In this document: positions 34,100-44,326 of the stretch, piece after piece
Layout: the number at the start of each line of letters is the position of its first letter
How positions within the stretch are numbered: position 1 is the first letter of the stretch
DNA from: an uncultured Pelagibacteraceae bacterium
Lineage (GTDB): Bacteria; Pseudomonadota; Alphaproteobacteria; Pelagibacterales; Pelagibacteraceae
NCBI GenBank assembly: GCA_902597675.1
Contig: CACJYR010000009.1
Location: forward strand, 1 to 47,086
Reading direction: 5' to 3'
DNA: 47,086 nucleotides
Position numbers and translations under genes: made by a program
Notes under the pieces: model-generated
The model's database searches: none
What the model was told of the DNA's origin: nothing
What the model saw: the letters and a program-made list of their open reading frames with translations, nothing else

Positions 34100-36955
34100 A
34101 TGATGAAAAAGATAGTTATTAAGGGAGCTAAAGAACACAATTTAAAAAATGTTTCTTTAGAGATACCCAAAGATAAATTTGTTGTCATAACTGGTCTATC
34201 AGGATCAGGAAAGTCGTCTTTAGCTTTTGATACAGTCTATGCAGAAGGTCAAAGAAGGTATGTTGAGAGTTTATCTGCTTATGCAAGACAATTTTTGGAT
34301 AAAATGAAAAAGCCTAATGTTGATTTAATTGAGGGGTTGAGCCCAGCAATATCGATAGAGCAAAAAAATACTTCTAAAAATCCAAGATCAACTGTTGCTA
34401 CAGTTACTGAAATATATGATTACATGCGTGTTTTATATGCGAGAGCGGGTATACCCTATTCACCTTTTACAGGTAAACCAATCACATCACAAACAATTAC
34501 ACAAATTGTAGATAAAATTAAAGAGCTACCAAAAAAGTCAACTATATATATTTACGCTCCAGTAGTCAGAGGAAGAAAGGGAGAATATAAAAAGGAAATC
34601 CTTAATTATAAAAAAAGAGGGTTTCGAAAAATAAAAGTAGACGATGTAATTTATGATATTGATAAAGTTCCTGAATTAAATAAGAAAATTAAACATGACA
34701 TATATATTCTAGTCGATAGGATAGTTTTGAATTCATCTTTAGGAAACAGATTAGCTGAAAGTATTGAGTCCTCAGTCAATTTAGCGAATGGATTAGTATT
34801 CGTTGAATATGAAGATGAAACCTTACCGAAAAAATATCGAAAAGTAGAAAAATTAATATTTTCAACTAAATTTGCATGTCCTGAAAGTGGCTTTACAATT
34901 GAAGAAATTGAGCCAAGACTTTTTTCATTTAATAGTCCTTTTGGTGCTTGTGAAGAATGTGAAGGAATAGGAATTAAACTAAATGTTGATCCAAATTTAG
35001 TAGTACCAAATCATAAAAAAAGTATTGCTGATGGTGCTATAGAACCCTGGGCTAAAACAACAACTCTATATTATGCACAAACATTATCGTCTTTAGCAAA
35101 ACATTATAGCTTCTCATTAGATGAAAAATGGTCAAAACTTTCAAAAAAAATAAAGGATATCATTCTTTATGGATCTGATGATGAAGAAATAAAATTTTCA
35201 TATGATGATGGTTATGAAAAATACTCACATAAAAAGACATTTGAAGGGGTAATAAATAATTTAGAGAGAAGATATTTAGAAACCGATAGTGATTGGAAAA
35301 GAGAAGAAATAGCTCAATATCAGTCAGATACTAAATGTGAAAGATGTAATGGTCATAGATTAAAAGATGAAGCATTATGTGTGAAAATTGACGGTCTACA
35401 CATTAGTGAGGTTACTGAAAAATCAATTTTAGATGCTGCAAAATGGTTTGAAGATTTAAAATTCAATTTAGATAAAAGACAGGTCAAAATTGCTGAACAT
35501 ATCCTAAAAGAAATTAATGAAAGATTAAATTTTCTTTTAAATGTTGGTCTTGATTATCTTACATTATCAAGAGAGTCTGGTACTTTATCAGGCGGAGAAG
35601 CGCAAAGAATTCGTTTAGCATCTCAAATTGGATCTGGTTTAACTGGAGTTTTATATGTATTAGATGAACCATCTATTGGTTTGCATCAAAAAGATAATGT
35701 AAAACTGATCAATGCACTTAAAAGATTAAGAGATCTGGGAAATACAGTAATAGTAGTTGAGCATGATACTGAAACAATGGAAAATGCAGATCATATTATT
35801 GATCTTGGTCCTGAAGCGGGAAACAAAGGTGGTGAAGTAGTTGCGCAAGGAACTTTCGATGAAATAACAAAAAATAAAATTAGTATCACAGGAAAATATC
35901 TTTCAAACAAATTAAGAATTGATGTTCCCAAGAAAAGAAGATTAGCAAAAAATGGGAGGTTTCTCGAAATAACAGGTGCAACTGGTAATAATTTGAATAA
36001 TGTTAATTTAAAAATACCTTTAGGTAGTTTAACTTGTGTCACCGGTGTATCAGGAAGTGGTAAGTCAACATTAATTTTACAGACATTATACAACGCATTA
36101 AACTTAACTTTGAATAATAATAAATCTAGAAAAATTCCAAAACCATTTAAAGGTTTTAAAGGCACAGAATTAATCGATAAGATAATTGATATTGATCAAT
36201 CACCAATTGGTCGTACCCCAAGATCAAATCCAGCAACTTATACTGGAGCTTTCGGGCCAATTAGAGATTGGTTCACAGGATTACCTGAGTCAAAAACAAG
36301 AGGATATAAACCAGGAAGGTTCTCTTTTAATGTCAAAGGAGGTAGGTGTGAAGCTTGTGAGGGAGATGGAGTTATTACGTATGAAATGCATTTTCTCCCA
36401 GATGTTTATATACAATGCGATGAGTGTAAAGGAACCAGATATAACCGAGAAACATTAGAGATAAAATTCAAAGATAAAAGTATTGCGGATGTTTTAAACA
36501 TGACAGTTGATGAAGGTTGCGAATATTTTGAAAATATTTCAAATATTAAGACTAAATTGCTAACTTTAAAAAAAGTTGGTCTAGGCTATATAAAAATTGG
36601 CCAACAAGCTACAACTCTATCAGGGGGTGAGGCACAAAGAATTAAATTAGCTAAAGAATTATCAAAAAGATCAACGGGAAGAACAATGTATATTTTAGAT
36701 GAACCGACTACTGGTCTTCACCAACACGACATCAAAAAATTATTAGAAATTTTACATACATTTGTTTCATTAGGTAACACAGTGGTCGTTATAGAACACA
36801 ACTTAGATGTCATAAAAACTGCAGATTACATCGTCGATATGGGTCCTGAGGGTGGTGTAAAAGGTGGAAAAATTATCGCTGAGGGAAAACCTGAGGAAAT
36901 TTGTAAAATTAATGGAAGTTATACGGGTAAGTTTTTAAAAAATCTTTTACAATAA
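34100..36955 (+). CDS. uvrA: Excinuclease ABC subunit A
   Basis: The 951-residue damage sensor of nucleotide excision repair has two ABC ATPase modules. Seen: the first Walker [21 protein letters not shown] (from residue 32), the insertion domain with [20 protein letters not shown], signature [19 protein letters not shown] and Walker [14 protein letters not shown], then a second Walker [16 protein letters not shown], the zinc-finger module [13 protein letters not shown]...[25 protein letters not shown] and [11 protein letters not shown]. The first zinc finger has CPES for CxxC, a form I recall as common in alphaproteobacteria. ATG at 34100 or 34103 are both possible. Divergent from ssb. Confidence 0.97.
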   Translation: MMKKIVIKGAKEHNLKNVSLEIPKDKFVVITGLSGSGKSSLAFDTVYAEGQRRYVESLSAYARQFLDKMKKPNVDLIEGLSPAISIEQKNTSKNPRSTVATVTEIYDYMRVLYARAGIPYSPFTGKPITSQTITQIVDKIKELPKKSTIYIYAPVVRGRKGEYKKEILNYKKRGFRKIKVDDVIYDIDKVPELNKKIKHDIYILVDRIVLNSSLGNRLAESIESSVNLANGLVFVEYEDETLPKKYRKVEKLIFSTKFACPESGFTIEEIEPRLFSFNSPFGACEECEGIGIKLNVDPNLVVPNHKKSIADGAIEPWAKTTTLYYAQTLSSLAKHYSFSLDEKWSKLSKKIKDIILYGSDDEEIKFSYDDGYEKYSHKKTFEGVINNLERRYLETDSDWKREEIAQYQSDTKCERCNGHRLKDEALCVKIDGLHISEVTEKSILDAAKWFEDLKFNLDKRQVKIAEHILKEINERLNFLLNVGLDYLTLSRESGTLSGGEAQRIRLASQIGSGLTGVLYVLDEPSIGLHQKDNVKLINALKRLRDLGNTVIVVEHDTETMENADHIIDLGPEAGNKGGEVVAQGTFDEITKNKISITGKYLSNKLRIDVPKKRRLAKNGRFLEITGATGNNLNNVNLKIPLGSLTCVTGVSGSGKSTLILQTLYNALNLTLNNNKSRKIPKPFKGFKGTELIDKIIDIDQSPIGRTPRSNPATYTGAFGPIRDWFTGLPESKTRGYKPGRFSFNVKGGRCEACEGDGVITYEMHFLPDVYIQCDECKGTRYNRETLEIKFKDKSIADVLNMTVDEGCEYFENISNIKTKLLTLKKVGLGYIKIGQQATTLSGGEAQRIKLAKELSKRSTGRTMYILDEPTTGLHQHDIKKLLEILHTFVSLGNTVVVIEHNLDVIKTADYIVDMGPEGGVKGGKIIAEGKPEEICKINGSYTGKFLKNLLQ

Positions 36956-36996
36956 ATACCATTGTCATCTCACTCTAAATCAGTATAAAATTATGT

Positions 36997-37599
36997 ATGG
37001 GCAATTTACTTTCATCTTTATCAAAAACTATTCACGTTTCTTTAGCCATTGCAGTTCTGTTATTTTTAGGCTTATTTTATCAAAATGATGGTTTTAGTTT
37101 TGATGCACTTTTTTGGAGTTGGTTTGCGAGATTTGTGCATGTAGTAGTTGGTATAATGTGGATTGGCTTGTTATGGTATTTTAATTTTGTTCAAATCCCA
37201 AACATGGCAAAAATTCCAGATGAACAGAAACCAGCTATTGGTAAAGTAATTGCGCCAGCTGCATTATTTTATTTTAGATGGGGTGCAGCGTTTACAGTTC
37301 TATCAGGTTTAGCACTTGCAGGTCTTAATGGATATTTGCATGATGCAATGACTTTAAGTATAGGATCTGGGATTCCAAAACACACAGCCATTGGAATTGG
37401 TATGTGGTTGGGCTTAGTTATGGCATTTAACGTATGGTTTGTAATATGGCCTAATCAAAAAAGAGCTTTGGGTATGGTTGAGTGTGAACCTGATCTAAAA
37501 GCTAAGTCAGCAAGAACAGCTATGTTATTTTCGAGAACTAATACTTTGTTATCAATACCGATGCTGCTTACTATGGTAGCTGCTCAAAACCTTTATTAA
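36997..37599 (+). CDS. Urate-oxidase N-terminal-type (PuuD-like) membrane protein
   Basis: The 200-residue product has about five transmembrane segments. It carries WFARFVHVVVGIMWIGLLWYFNFVQIPNM, then ALFYFRWGAAFTVLSGLAL, and AFNVWFVIWPNQKRAL (the NvWxxIWPxQk motif), which match the membrane domain found at the N-terminus of PuuD-type urate oxidases. The cytochrome c domain that completes PuuD is absent. The conserved histidine and tryptophan positions suggest heme or quinone contact, but this is inference. It is rightward after uvrA (42 bases), and its last 4 bases overlap secF. Role unknown, family fairly sure. Confidence 0.75.
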   Translation: MGNLLSSLSKTIHVSLAIAVLLFLGLFYQNDGFSFDALFWSWFARFVHVVVGIMWIGLLWYFNFVQIPNMAKIPDEQKPAIGKVIAPAALFYFRWGAAFTVLSGLALAGLNGYLHDAMTLSIGSGIPKHTAIGIGMWLGLVMAFNVWFVIWPNQKRALGMVECEPDLKAKSARTAMLFSRTNTLLSIPMLLTMVAAQNLY

Positions 37600-38483
37600 C
37601 TACTTTCATCTTCTCTTAAAACAGTTTTTTGTGAAACTCTTAGTCTAACTAGGACTGTATTGGCAATATAGATAGATGAATAAGTTCCAAAAATTACACC
37701 AAATATCATGGCCAAAGAAAAACCTTTTAGTATCTCACCACCAAAAAAAAATATTGATAGCAATGCTAATAAGGTCGTTATTGATGTAATTAAAGTTCTA
37801 GATAATGTTTCATTGATAGAGATATTAGTTAAATCGTAAATCTTAATGTCAGAATATTTTCTTAAATTTTCTCTTACTCTGTCAAAAATAACCACTGTAT
37901 CATTCATGGAATAACCAACGATAGTTAATACAGCTGCAATAATAGATAAATTGATTTCAAGACCAAGCAATGAAAATAAACCTAGGGTTACCAACACGTC
38001 ATGAAACAAAGCTAATATAGCTCCTAAACTAAATTGCCATTCAAATCTGATCCAAATGTAAATTAACATTAAAGTTAATGCCACTGCGATAGCTATTACT
38101 CCAGATTTAAGCAACTCAGCACTTACTTTAGGTCCTACGTTTTCAACTCTTCTAAAATCAAAAGTATTCCCAAATGATTTATCTAAATTTGATTTAATTT
38201 CCTCAATAATATTTTTGTTATTATTAATTTCAAATTTGATTAGAAAGTCTGTCTCATTGCCAAAATTTTTTACTGAAACGTCACCCAAATTCATAGAATT
38301 TAAATTATCTCTTAGAGATGACACATTAATTTTGCTGTCAGTTGATCTTAATTCAATTAATGTTCCACCCTTAAAATCTATTCCAAAGTTAAGACCTTTG
38401 AAAGTCAGTAAAAATAACGAAATAACGACTAAGGATATAGAAAGTATGTTAAATTGATTATAGTATTTGTTAAAAGCAATCAT
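37596..38483 (-). CDS. secF: Protein translocase subunit SecF
   Basis: The 295-residue RND-type inner-membrane protein helps complete preprotein export with SecD, using the proton gradient. Seen: FKGLNFGIDFKGGTLIELRS (the D-F-K-G-G motif after helix 1), a small periplasmic domain (residues about 37-120), VGPKVSAELLKSGVIAIAVALTLMLIYIW, and TIVGYSMNDTVVIFDRVRENLR. Six transmembrane helices are expected. It abuts secD with no gap. Confidence 0.97.
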   Translation of the reverse strand: MIAFNKYYNQFNILSISLVVISLFLLTFKGLNFGIDFKGGTLIELRSTDSKINVSSLRDNLNSMNLGDVSVKNFGNETDFLIKFEINNNKNIIEEIKSNLDKSFGNTFDFRRVENVGPKVSAELLKSGVIAIAVALTLMLIYIWIRFEWQFSLGAILALFHDVLVTLGLFSLLGLEINLSIIAAVLTIVGYSMNDTVVIFDRVRENLRKYSDIKIYDLTNISINETLSRTLITSITTLLALLSIFFFGGEILKGFSLAMIFGVIFGTYSSIYIANTVLVRLRVSQKTVLREDESS

Positions 38484-40040
38484 CTAAATTAAACCTTCTT
38501 TTTCTTTGTTTCTGTAAACATACAAAACAGTCAATAACCTTGCTATGAAATACACCGAAAATAATGTTGTAAATATTCCAATACCAAGTGTAAGTGAAAA
38601 ACCTTTGATTGGACCTGAGCCCATAAAAAATAAGATAATAGCTGCTAATAATGTTGTTATATTTGCATCAAGTATAGCGGTTCTAGATTTTGTGTAACCA
38701 CTATCAAAGGCTATTAAATTATTTTTTTCATTTTTTAGCTCTTCTTTAATTCTCTCAAAGATTAAAACATTTGCATCGACTGCCATACCAACTGTCAAAA
38801 TTATTCCAGCGATCCCCGGAAGAGTTAAGGTCGCCTCGAATATAGTCAATATTCCAATGAGTAAGAAAAGGTTAAGTATTAATGTTATATTGGTAATTAA
38901 ACCAAATACCTTATATTTAACAAATATAAATACTATTACTAATACAAAACCAATTGCTAATGCAATCATCCCTGCATTAATTGAGTCTTGTCCTAAATCG
39001 GGACCAACTGTTCGTTCCTCAATAATATTTAAAGGTGCAGGTAATGCACCAGATCTTAATAAAAGAGCTAAATCTGTTGCTGATTGAAAAGTAAATCCTC
39101 CACTGATTTGACCTGATCCACTTGCAATTGTATCTCTTATAACAGGTGCGCTTATAATTTTGCCATCCAATACTATTGCTAATTGCTTGCCAATACCAGT
39201 CGATGTGGCCTTACCAAATCTTTTAGCGCCAACTCTATCAAGTGTAAATGTAACTACTGTTTCATTTGTCTCACTATCCATTCTTGGTTGAGCATCTAGT
39301 AGATTGTCTCCGCTTAAAATAATTCTTTTACTTACCAGAGCATCTTCTTCAGACTCATCTTCATAACTAAGTTTTTCCGCTCCAAAAGAGTCTTGATCGT
39401 TATTAGTTACAAATCTAAATGTAAGATTTGCAGTTTTACCAAGCAATGATTTAATTCTCATTGGATCATCTAATCCAGGTAATTCAACAAGAATTCTGTC
39501 GTTTCCTCTTTTTAGAATATTAGGTTCATTAGTTCCTATCTCATCAATTCTTCTTCTTACAATTTCTAATGCTTGATCTTGGGATGATGTTTTTAGTTTA
39601 ACGATACCTTGGGTTGAGTAATTGACAAAAAAAATATTATTTTCCTCAATGATATCTAATTGATGAGATTTAAATCTTGGATAATAAGGATTTAATTCAC
39701 TTTCCTTGTCATTAAATGTGTCTAGGACAGTTTGTTTAAAGTTTTCATCTACAGAAAAAGATAATTTTTGTCCTAAAATTTTTAAATTTTTAATTCTAAT
39801 ATTTTTGTCTTTGAAATAATTTCTAATTGTAATTGAAAGATTTTGTATTTTTTGCTCAATAACTGGATTATTATCAATTTCCAGTAATAGGTAAGAGCCT
39901 CCCTGAAGATCTAATCCAAGATTAATTTTCTTATTTAGTAAGTTGTTTTCAAACTTAAATAAATTTGATGAAGCAATTAAAATAAAAAATAGAGAAATTA
40001 ATATTACTGAAATTATTCTGAATTTTGAAAAATATAACAC
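38484..40040 (-). CDS. secD: Protein translocase subunit SecD
   Basis: The 518-residue inner-membrane subunit has the N-terminal helix, KINLGLDLQGGSYLLLEIDN (D-L-x-G-G motif), a periplasmic P1 domain with the head and base (about residues 60-330, including DQALEIVRRRIDEIGTNEPNI), then LLLRSGALPAPLNIIEERTVGPDLG and six helices with LTVGMAVDANVLIFERIKEEL. The length is within the family range. It is part of the yajC-secD-secF operon. Confidence 0.97.
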   Translation of the reverse strand: MLYFSKFRIISVILISLFFILIASSNLFKFENNLLNKKINLGLDLQGGSYLLLEIDNNPVIEQKIQNLSITIRNYFKDKNIRIKNLKILGQKLSFSVDENFKQTVLDTFNDKESELNPYYPRFKSHQLDIIEENNIFFVNYSTQGIVKLKTSSQDQALEIVRRRIDEIGTNEPNILKRGNDRILVELPGLDDPMRIKSLLGKTANLTFRFVTNNDQDSFGAEKLSYEDESEEDALVSKRIILSGDNLLDAQPRMDSETNETVVTFTLDRVGAKRFGKATSTGIGKQLAIVLDGKIISAPVIRDTIASGSGQISGGFTFQSATDLALLLRSGALPAPLNIIEERTVGPDLGQDSINAGMIALAIGFVLVIVFIFVKYKVFGLITNITLILNLFLLIGILTIFEATLTLPGIAGIILTVGMAVDANVLIFERIKEELKNEKNNLIAFDSGYTKSRTAILDANITTLLAAIILFFMGSGPIKGFSLTLGIGIFTTLFSVYFIARLLTVLYVYRNKEKEGLI

Positions 40041-40055
40041 TTTGCTTTAACAAAA

Positions 40056-40343
40056 TTACTTTTTAACTTCTTGAGAGTTCATCAGACTTTGTACACCTGT
40101 ACCTCTGATTACTTCAACAGTCACATTTTCAGCAACCTCAACTTCAATTTTATCGTTGTCTACAACTCTAGTTATGGTTCCTGTGATACCGCCTGAAGTT
40201 ACAATCTTATCACCTTTTTTTAAACCCTCGACCATAGCTTTGTGCTCTTTGACTTTTTTTTGCTGTGGTCTTATCAAGAAAAAATAAAAAATAACAAAAA
40301 TTAGTATTAGTGGTATAAATTGACCTATTCCTGAACTTTCCAT
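40056..40343 (-). CDS. yajC: Preprotein translocase accessory subunit YajC
   Basis: The 95-residue product has one N-terminal transmembrane helix (FIPLILIFVIFYFFLIRPQQKK) followed by the cytoplasmic domain with KEHKAMVEGLKKGDKIVTSGGITGTITRV, the family signature. It associates with SecDF. It is 15 bases upstream of secD in the same series, and about 55 bases after serS, where a separate promoter is possible. Confidence 0.97.
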   Translation of the reverse strand: MESSGIGQFIPLILIFVIFYFFLIRPQQKKVKEHKAMVEGLKKGDKIVTSGGITGTITRVVDNDKIEVEVAENVTVEVIRGTGVQSLMNSQEVKK

Positions 40344-40397
40344 AAAACTCCTTAATTAAAAATGAATATTTATACTATCTCTTAAGTTAAAACAACT

Positions 40398-41657
40398 TTA
40401 ATTCAGGCTAATTTTTTCTAGATTATTCATATAAGGTCTAAGCACTTTTGGAATACTTATAGACCCATCCTTTTGCTGGAAATTTTCTAAAATAGCAATA
40501 AGAGTTCTACCCACTGCTAAACCACTTCCATTAAGCGTTCCAACAAATACTGTTTCTTTATTTGAATTTTTATATCTAGCTTTCATCCGTGTTGCCTGGA
40601 AAGTTGAACATGATGAACATGAAGATATTTCTCTATATTTGTTTTCTGAAGGTAACCATACTTCTATATCGTAAGTTTTTTCTGCACTAAATCCCATATC
40701 TCCACTACATAAAATCATTTTTCTATATGGTACCTCTAACAAATCCAAAATTCCTGTGGCACAATTTGTCATTCTCTCTAATTCTTCAAGACATTTATTT
40801 TGTTCAACAATACTAACTAATTCAACTTTATAAAATTGGTGTTGTCTAATCATCCCTTTTGTATCTTTACCATAACTACCAGCTTCTTTTCTAAAACATG
40901 GGGTAGATGCAACAAATCTCATTGGTAATGTTTTAAGATCTAAAATTTTGTCTTTTACAATATTGGTTAAAATAACTTCTGCTGTAGGAATTAAAAATTT
41001 TCTTCCACTTCCCTCTTCTAATTTTACTTCAAATTGATCAGTTTCAAATTTAGGTAGTTGACCAGTTCCGAACATTGTATTTTCTGATGCTAATAAAGGT
41101 GGTGAAATTTCCTCATATCCATTTTTTGAGGTATGAATATCAAGCATAAAATTTGAAATAGCTCTTTCAAGTAATGCTAATTTATTCTTAACAAAAACAA
41201 ATCTTGAGCCAGTGGTTTTTGTGGCCAGATCAAAATCTAACATGCCAAGTTTTTCACCTAATTCATAGTGTGATTTTGGAGTAAATTCAAAATTAGGAAT
41301 CTGACCCGATTTAGTTAATTCAACATTTTCATTTTCATTAGATCCTACAGGCACATCATCATGAGGTATATTAGGAATACTTGATAAAATTTCATCTAGG
41401 TCTAATTTTATTTTTGATTGTTGATCAGTAATTTTGTCAATAGATTGGGTAATTTCTTTTGACCTAGAAAATAAAGCTTTATCTTTTGTTTTTGAAATAT
41501 CTTTCTTTTCTTTTTCTAATGTTTCTTTTTTATGAATTAAATCTCGATTATCTATATCTAATTTTTTGAGTTTATTGATATCTATATCAATTGATCTTTT
41601 TTTTAATGCTTTTGCAAATGCATCAAAATCTTTTCTAATTTCTTTAATATTATGCAT
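40398..41657 (-). CDS. serS: Seryl-tRNA synthetase
   Basis: The 419-residue class II synthetase has an N-terminal long helical arm (about residues 1-110, coiled coil that binds the tRNA-Ser long arm), then the catalytic domain with LIPTAEVILTNIV (motif 1 region), FRKEAGSYGKDTKGMIRQHQFYKVELVSI (motif 2) and NGSGLAVGRTLIAILEN (motif 3, GxaxgRt). The length is usual. It overlaps tatC by eight bases. The tatC-serS neighbourhood is common in alphaproteobacteria. Confidence 0.97.
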   Translation of the reverse strand: MHNIKEIRKDFDAFAKALKKRSIDIDINKLKKLDIDNRDLIHKKETLEKEKKDISKTKDKALFSRSKEITQSIDKITDQQSKIKLDLDEILSSIPNIPHDDVPVGSNENENVELTKSGQIPNFEFTPKSHYELGEKLGMLDFDLATKTTGSRFVFVKNKLALLERAISNFMLDIHTSKNGYEEISPPLLASENTMFGTGQLPKFETDQFEVKLEEGSGRKFLIPTAEVILTNIVKDKILDLKTLPMRFVASTPCFRKEAGSYGKDTKGMIRQHQFYKVELVSIVEQNKCLEELERMTNCATGILDLLEVPYRKMILCSGDMGFSAEKTYDIEVWLPSENKYREISSCSSCSTFQATRMKARYKNSNKETVFVGTLNGSGLAVGRTLIAILENFQQKDGSISIPKVLRPYMNNLEKISLN

Positions 41658-42420
41658 CAGAATTTTTTAAATTTTTATTCTCAATAAGTTTTACTGAAAA
41701 TATTGATAATTCATATAGAATTAATAAAGGTATCGCTAAACCAATTTGTGTTATGGGATCTGGGGGTGTGAGTAAAGCTGCAGCTGCGAATATAATAACC
41801 ACAACATATTTTCTTCGTTTCTTTAAAAAATCGGAATCAACTAACCCTACCCTCGCTAATAAACTCAACACAACAGGTAATTGAAAACTTATGCCAAACG
41901 CAAATATAAGTTTCATTACCAATGAAAGATACTCGTTTACTTTTGCCTCTAATTGAATTGGTAAATTTGTTGAAAGACCAGAACTTTCAAAAGATAAAAA
42001 GAATTTTATCGCCAAGGGCATTATTAAATAATAAACCAACATGCCCCCTAATAAGAATAAAATCGGGGTTAAAACTAAATAAGGTAAAATTGCAATTTTT
42101 TCATGTTTATAAAGTCCAGGAGCAATAAATTTCCAAATCTGCATTAAAATAAATGGACAAGTAACAAAAAAAGCTGTGAAAAAAGATACTTTCAAATAGG
42201 TAAGGAAAGTTTCCTGTAAGGCTGTGAAAATTAATCGTCTATCAGTTCCATCATCTTTAACTGCTTGTGCGTATGGCTCCACTAAAAAACCATAAAGATG
42301 TTCAGCAAAAAAATAACATCCTATAAAAAAGATTATTAGAAAAATAAAACTATGAATTAGTCTTTTTCTTAACTCTGCTAAATGACTTACAAAGCCACCT
42401 TCATTTTCGTCATGACTCAT
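41650..42420 (-). CDS. tatC: Sec-independent protein translocase subunit TatC
   Basis: The 256-residue six-helix membrane protein is the twin-arginine signal receptor. Seen: GFVSHLAELRKRLIHSFIFLIIF (with the signal-binding HLxELRxR motif), LIFTALQETFLTYLKVSFF, PGLYKHEKIAILPY, and AFGISFQLPVVLSLLARVGLV. The tail KKRRKYVVVIIFAAAALLTPPDPI is normal. The start lies within tatB (11-base overlap). Confidence 0.97.
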   Translation of the reverse strand: MSHDENEGGFVSHLAELRKRLIHSFIFLIIFFIGCYFFAEHLYGFLVEPYAQAVKDDGTDRRLIFTALQETFLTYLKVSFFTAFFVTCPFILMQIWKFIAPGLYKHEKIAILPYLVLTPILFLLGGMLVYYLIMPLAIKFFLSFESSGLSTNLPIQLEAKVNEYLSLVMKLIFAFGISFQLPVVLSLLARVGLVDSDFLKKRRKYVVVIIFAAAALLTPPDPITQIGLAIPLLILYELSIFSVKLIENKNLKNSDA

Positions 42421-42622
42421 CTTTTTTTTCTTCTTTTTTTTCTATTTTATTATCTTCAAGATCAATATTTGAGACTTCATTTTGAATATTATTGACATAT
42501 TTTTTTGCAGAGCCGATCCATGAACCAACTTTTTTTAGCATTATCGGAAAGTCCTTAGGTCCCAAAACTACAATAGCTATTGCAACTATTATTAAAATCT
42601 CAAACCAACCAATAGTAGGCAT
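42410..42622 (-). CDS. tatB: Sec-independent protein translocase subunit TatB
   Basis: The 70-residue product has the N-terminal helix MPTIGWFEILIIVAIAIVVLGPKDFPIM with the LGP-K hinge typical of TatB, then an amphipathic helix (VGSWIGSAKKYVNNI) and a short acidic-basic tail. It is shorter than most TatB proteins, which extend beyond 100 residues. The PIGWFE-type start and the position between tatA and tatC favour TatB over a second TatA. Confidence 0.9.
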   Translation of the reverse strand: MPTIGWFEILIIVAIAIVVLGPKDFPIMLKKVGSWIGSAKKYVNNIQNEVSNIDLEDNKIEKKEEKKDES

Positions 42623-42627
42623 GTGAT

Positions 42628-42828
42628 TTATTCTTTTTTGTTCGAATCTTGATTATCGTCAGAAATATTTTTCGGCTCATTGTCATCAGTCACATCTGAT
42701 GCCATTCCCTTTTTAAAACTTTTTATTCCTTTTGCTACATCGCCCATAAGGCTAGAAATTTTTCCTCTACCAAATAATAATACCACAAGTATTACAACGA
42801 TCGCTATTTGCCAAATTCCAATGCTCAT
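42628..42828 (-). CDS. tatA: Sec-independent protein translocase subunit TatA
   Basis: The 66-residue pore-forming subunit reads [20 protein letters not shown] with the F-G hinge ([26 protein letters not shown]), the amphipathic helix, and an acidic, lysine-rich tail. It is five bases upstream of tatB. The Tat group would export folded proteins with twin-arginine signals. The M48 protein in this window has such a start. Confidence 0.96.
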   Translation of the reverse strand: MSIGIWQIAIVVILVVLLFGRGKISSLMGDVAKGIKSFKKGMASDVTDDNEPKNISDDNQDSNKKE

Positions 42829-42878
42829 AGAAAACTTATAACCTTTTTATCAATAATTGAAAAGTCTAATTTGTAGGC

Positions 42879-43580
42879 TTAGTTCTTCTCATCCGAGTCA
42901 AGAGTGCTACTTAACATTTCATCAATATTTGAATAAATGTCCTCTTTTTTATCATCTTGTTTTTCTTTATAGAATTTTCCAGTACCAAAAATAGCATTAT
43001 CAATATTGGTACTATCAATTAAACCTGCGGCCCCAAGTTCATCTACTGTTGGTAGATCAGATAATTTTTGCAAGTTAAAATGGCTTAAAAAGTCATCCGT
43101 CGTAACATATTGAATAGGTCGACCAGGGACATTTTTTCGTCCACCAGGTTTAACCCAATTTAATTCCATTAAAATTTCTAATGTGTTAGTTCCAAAAGCT
43201 ACTCCTCTTATTTCTTCTATCTCTGCTCGAGTAACTGGTTGATGATAAACAATTATAGCAAGAGTTTCTATTGCAGCTTTTGATAATTTTTTTTCAACAG
43301 TTTTTTCTTGGGTCATTAAATTTGAAAGATTAGGTGAGGTTCTAAAGGACCATTTTTTAGAAATACAAACTAAGTTAATACCTCGATTTGAATATTCAGC
43401 TTGTAATTTTAACAAAATTTTTTCGACATCTGTTTTTTTAGATATCTTATTTTCAATAGTTTCAATATCTAATGGTTCTGCAGCAGCAAAGACAATACCT
43501 TCAATTTCCTTTTCAATTGAAGATAATTTAGTTGGAAAATTAATAATATTATCTTTTTTCTTAATCTTTTTTTTTATCAT
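42879..43580 (-). CDS. scpB: Segregation and condensation protein B
   Basis: The 233-residue product has two winged-helix domains. Seen: EIEGIVFAAAEPLDIETIENKI, the KKWSFRTSPNLSNLM stretch, LSKAAIETLAIIVYHQPVTRAEIEEIRGVAF and GRPIQYVTTDDFLSHFNL. It is a kleisin-interacting partner of SMC. The N-terminus (first about 20 residues) is basic and the C-terminal about 40 residues are polar and probably disordered. ATG overlaps the scpA stop by four bases. Confidence 0.94.
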   Translation of the reverse strand: MIKKKIKKKDNIINFPTKLSSIEKEIEGIVFAAAEPLDIETIENKISKKTDVEKILLKLQAEYSNRGINLVCISKKWSFRTSPNLSNLMTQEKTVEKKLSKAAIETLAIIVYHQPVTRAEIEEIRGVAFGTNTLEILMELNWVKPGGRKNVPGRPIQYVTTDDFLSHFNLQKLSDLPTVDELGAAGLIDSTNIDNAIFGTGKFYKEKQDDKKEDIYSNIDEMLSSTLDSDEKN

Positions 43581-44320
43581 TTGTTTTCTTTTATATAAAT
43601 ATCATCAAAAAGGTTTTCTTGTTTTATGTTTAGGTTGCCCTCCTTGACTAACTCAAGAGACCCTGCAAATATTCCTGCTCTACCAGTTCGTTTATATTTT
43701 GATCCACTTTTAAAATTTTTCGGTATTAAATCATCTAATTTTTTCCAATCCATTAATTTTCCAAAAAAATCTTTTATAGTTTTTATACCTTCTTCTGTTG
43801 TAAAAACTGGTAATTTTGGAATATTTATTCTCTGAAAATCTTTAGTCATAATTATAGTGGAGTATGTTTTCATGAGGTCAAATAAATTTAATTTATACTC
43901 ACTATTATAGATGGGCCTTATGCCTGCTCTCATGCCTCTAGTTCTAATTTCTCTGCCTAATCTTTTTCTTTTAAGCATCTGTTCAGATAATAACCTTATT
44001 AATTCAAGTTTCTTAAGTTGAAGTTTTAATTTTTCAGCTACTTCTTGAACTTTAAATTCTTCTTCAGGGGTGCCTGGTAATAGTAATTTTGATTTTAAAT
44101 ATGCTAACCATGTTGCCATTAATAAGTATTCTGAAGCAATCTCTAAATTTAATTTTTTTTCTTGAGTAATAAAATCATGAAACTGATCTGCTAATTTTGT
44201 AATAGATATATCCTCAAGATTAACTTTTTGAGCTTTTGCTAGATCTAAAAGGACATCTAATGGACCATTATAGTTTTCAACATCTACCTTAAAAAGTTCA
44301 GAATCATTTTCAATCATCAA
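43577..44320 (-). CDS. scpA: Segregation and condensation protein A
   Basis: The 247-residue kleisin of the SMC-ScpAB condensin has FKVDVENYNGPLDVLLDLAKAQKVNLEDISITKLADQF at its N-terminus, YLLMATWLAYLKSKLLLPG in the helix that contacts SMC, then a less conserved middle and a C-terminal segment resembling the winged-helix part. The order scpA-scpB with a 4-base overlap is usual. It lies six bases after nagZ. Confidence 0.94.
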   Translation of the reverse strand: MMIENDSELFKVDVENYNGPLDVLLDLAKAQKVNLEDISITKLADQFHDFITQEKKLNLEIASEYLLMATWLAYLKSKLLLPGTPEEEFKVQEVAEKLKLQLKKLELIRLLSEQMLKRKRLGREIRTRGMRAGIRPIYNSEYKLNLFDLMKTYSTIIMTKDFQRINIPKLPVFTTEEGIKTIKDFFGKLMDWKKLDDLIPKNFKSGSKYKRTGRAGIFAGSLELVKEGNLNIKQENLFDDIYIKENK

Positions 44321-44326
44321 TCAATA

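Noticed and set aside
34010..34138. N-terminal extension of ssb by 43 residues
   Set aside because: The extension overlaps uvrA, has no family similarity, and the ATG at 34009 gives a standard SSB start ([15 protein letters not shown]).
35791..36165. Leftward 124-codon frame inside uvrA
   Set aside because: Antisense shadow of uvrA. The uvrA frame carries the Walker and signature motifs.
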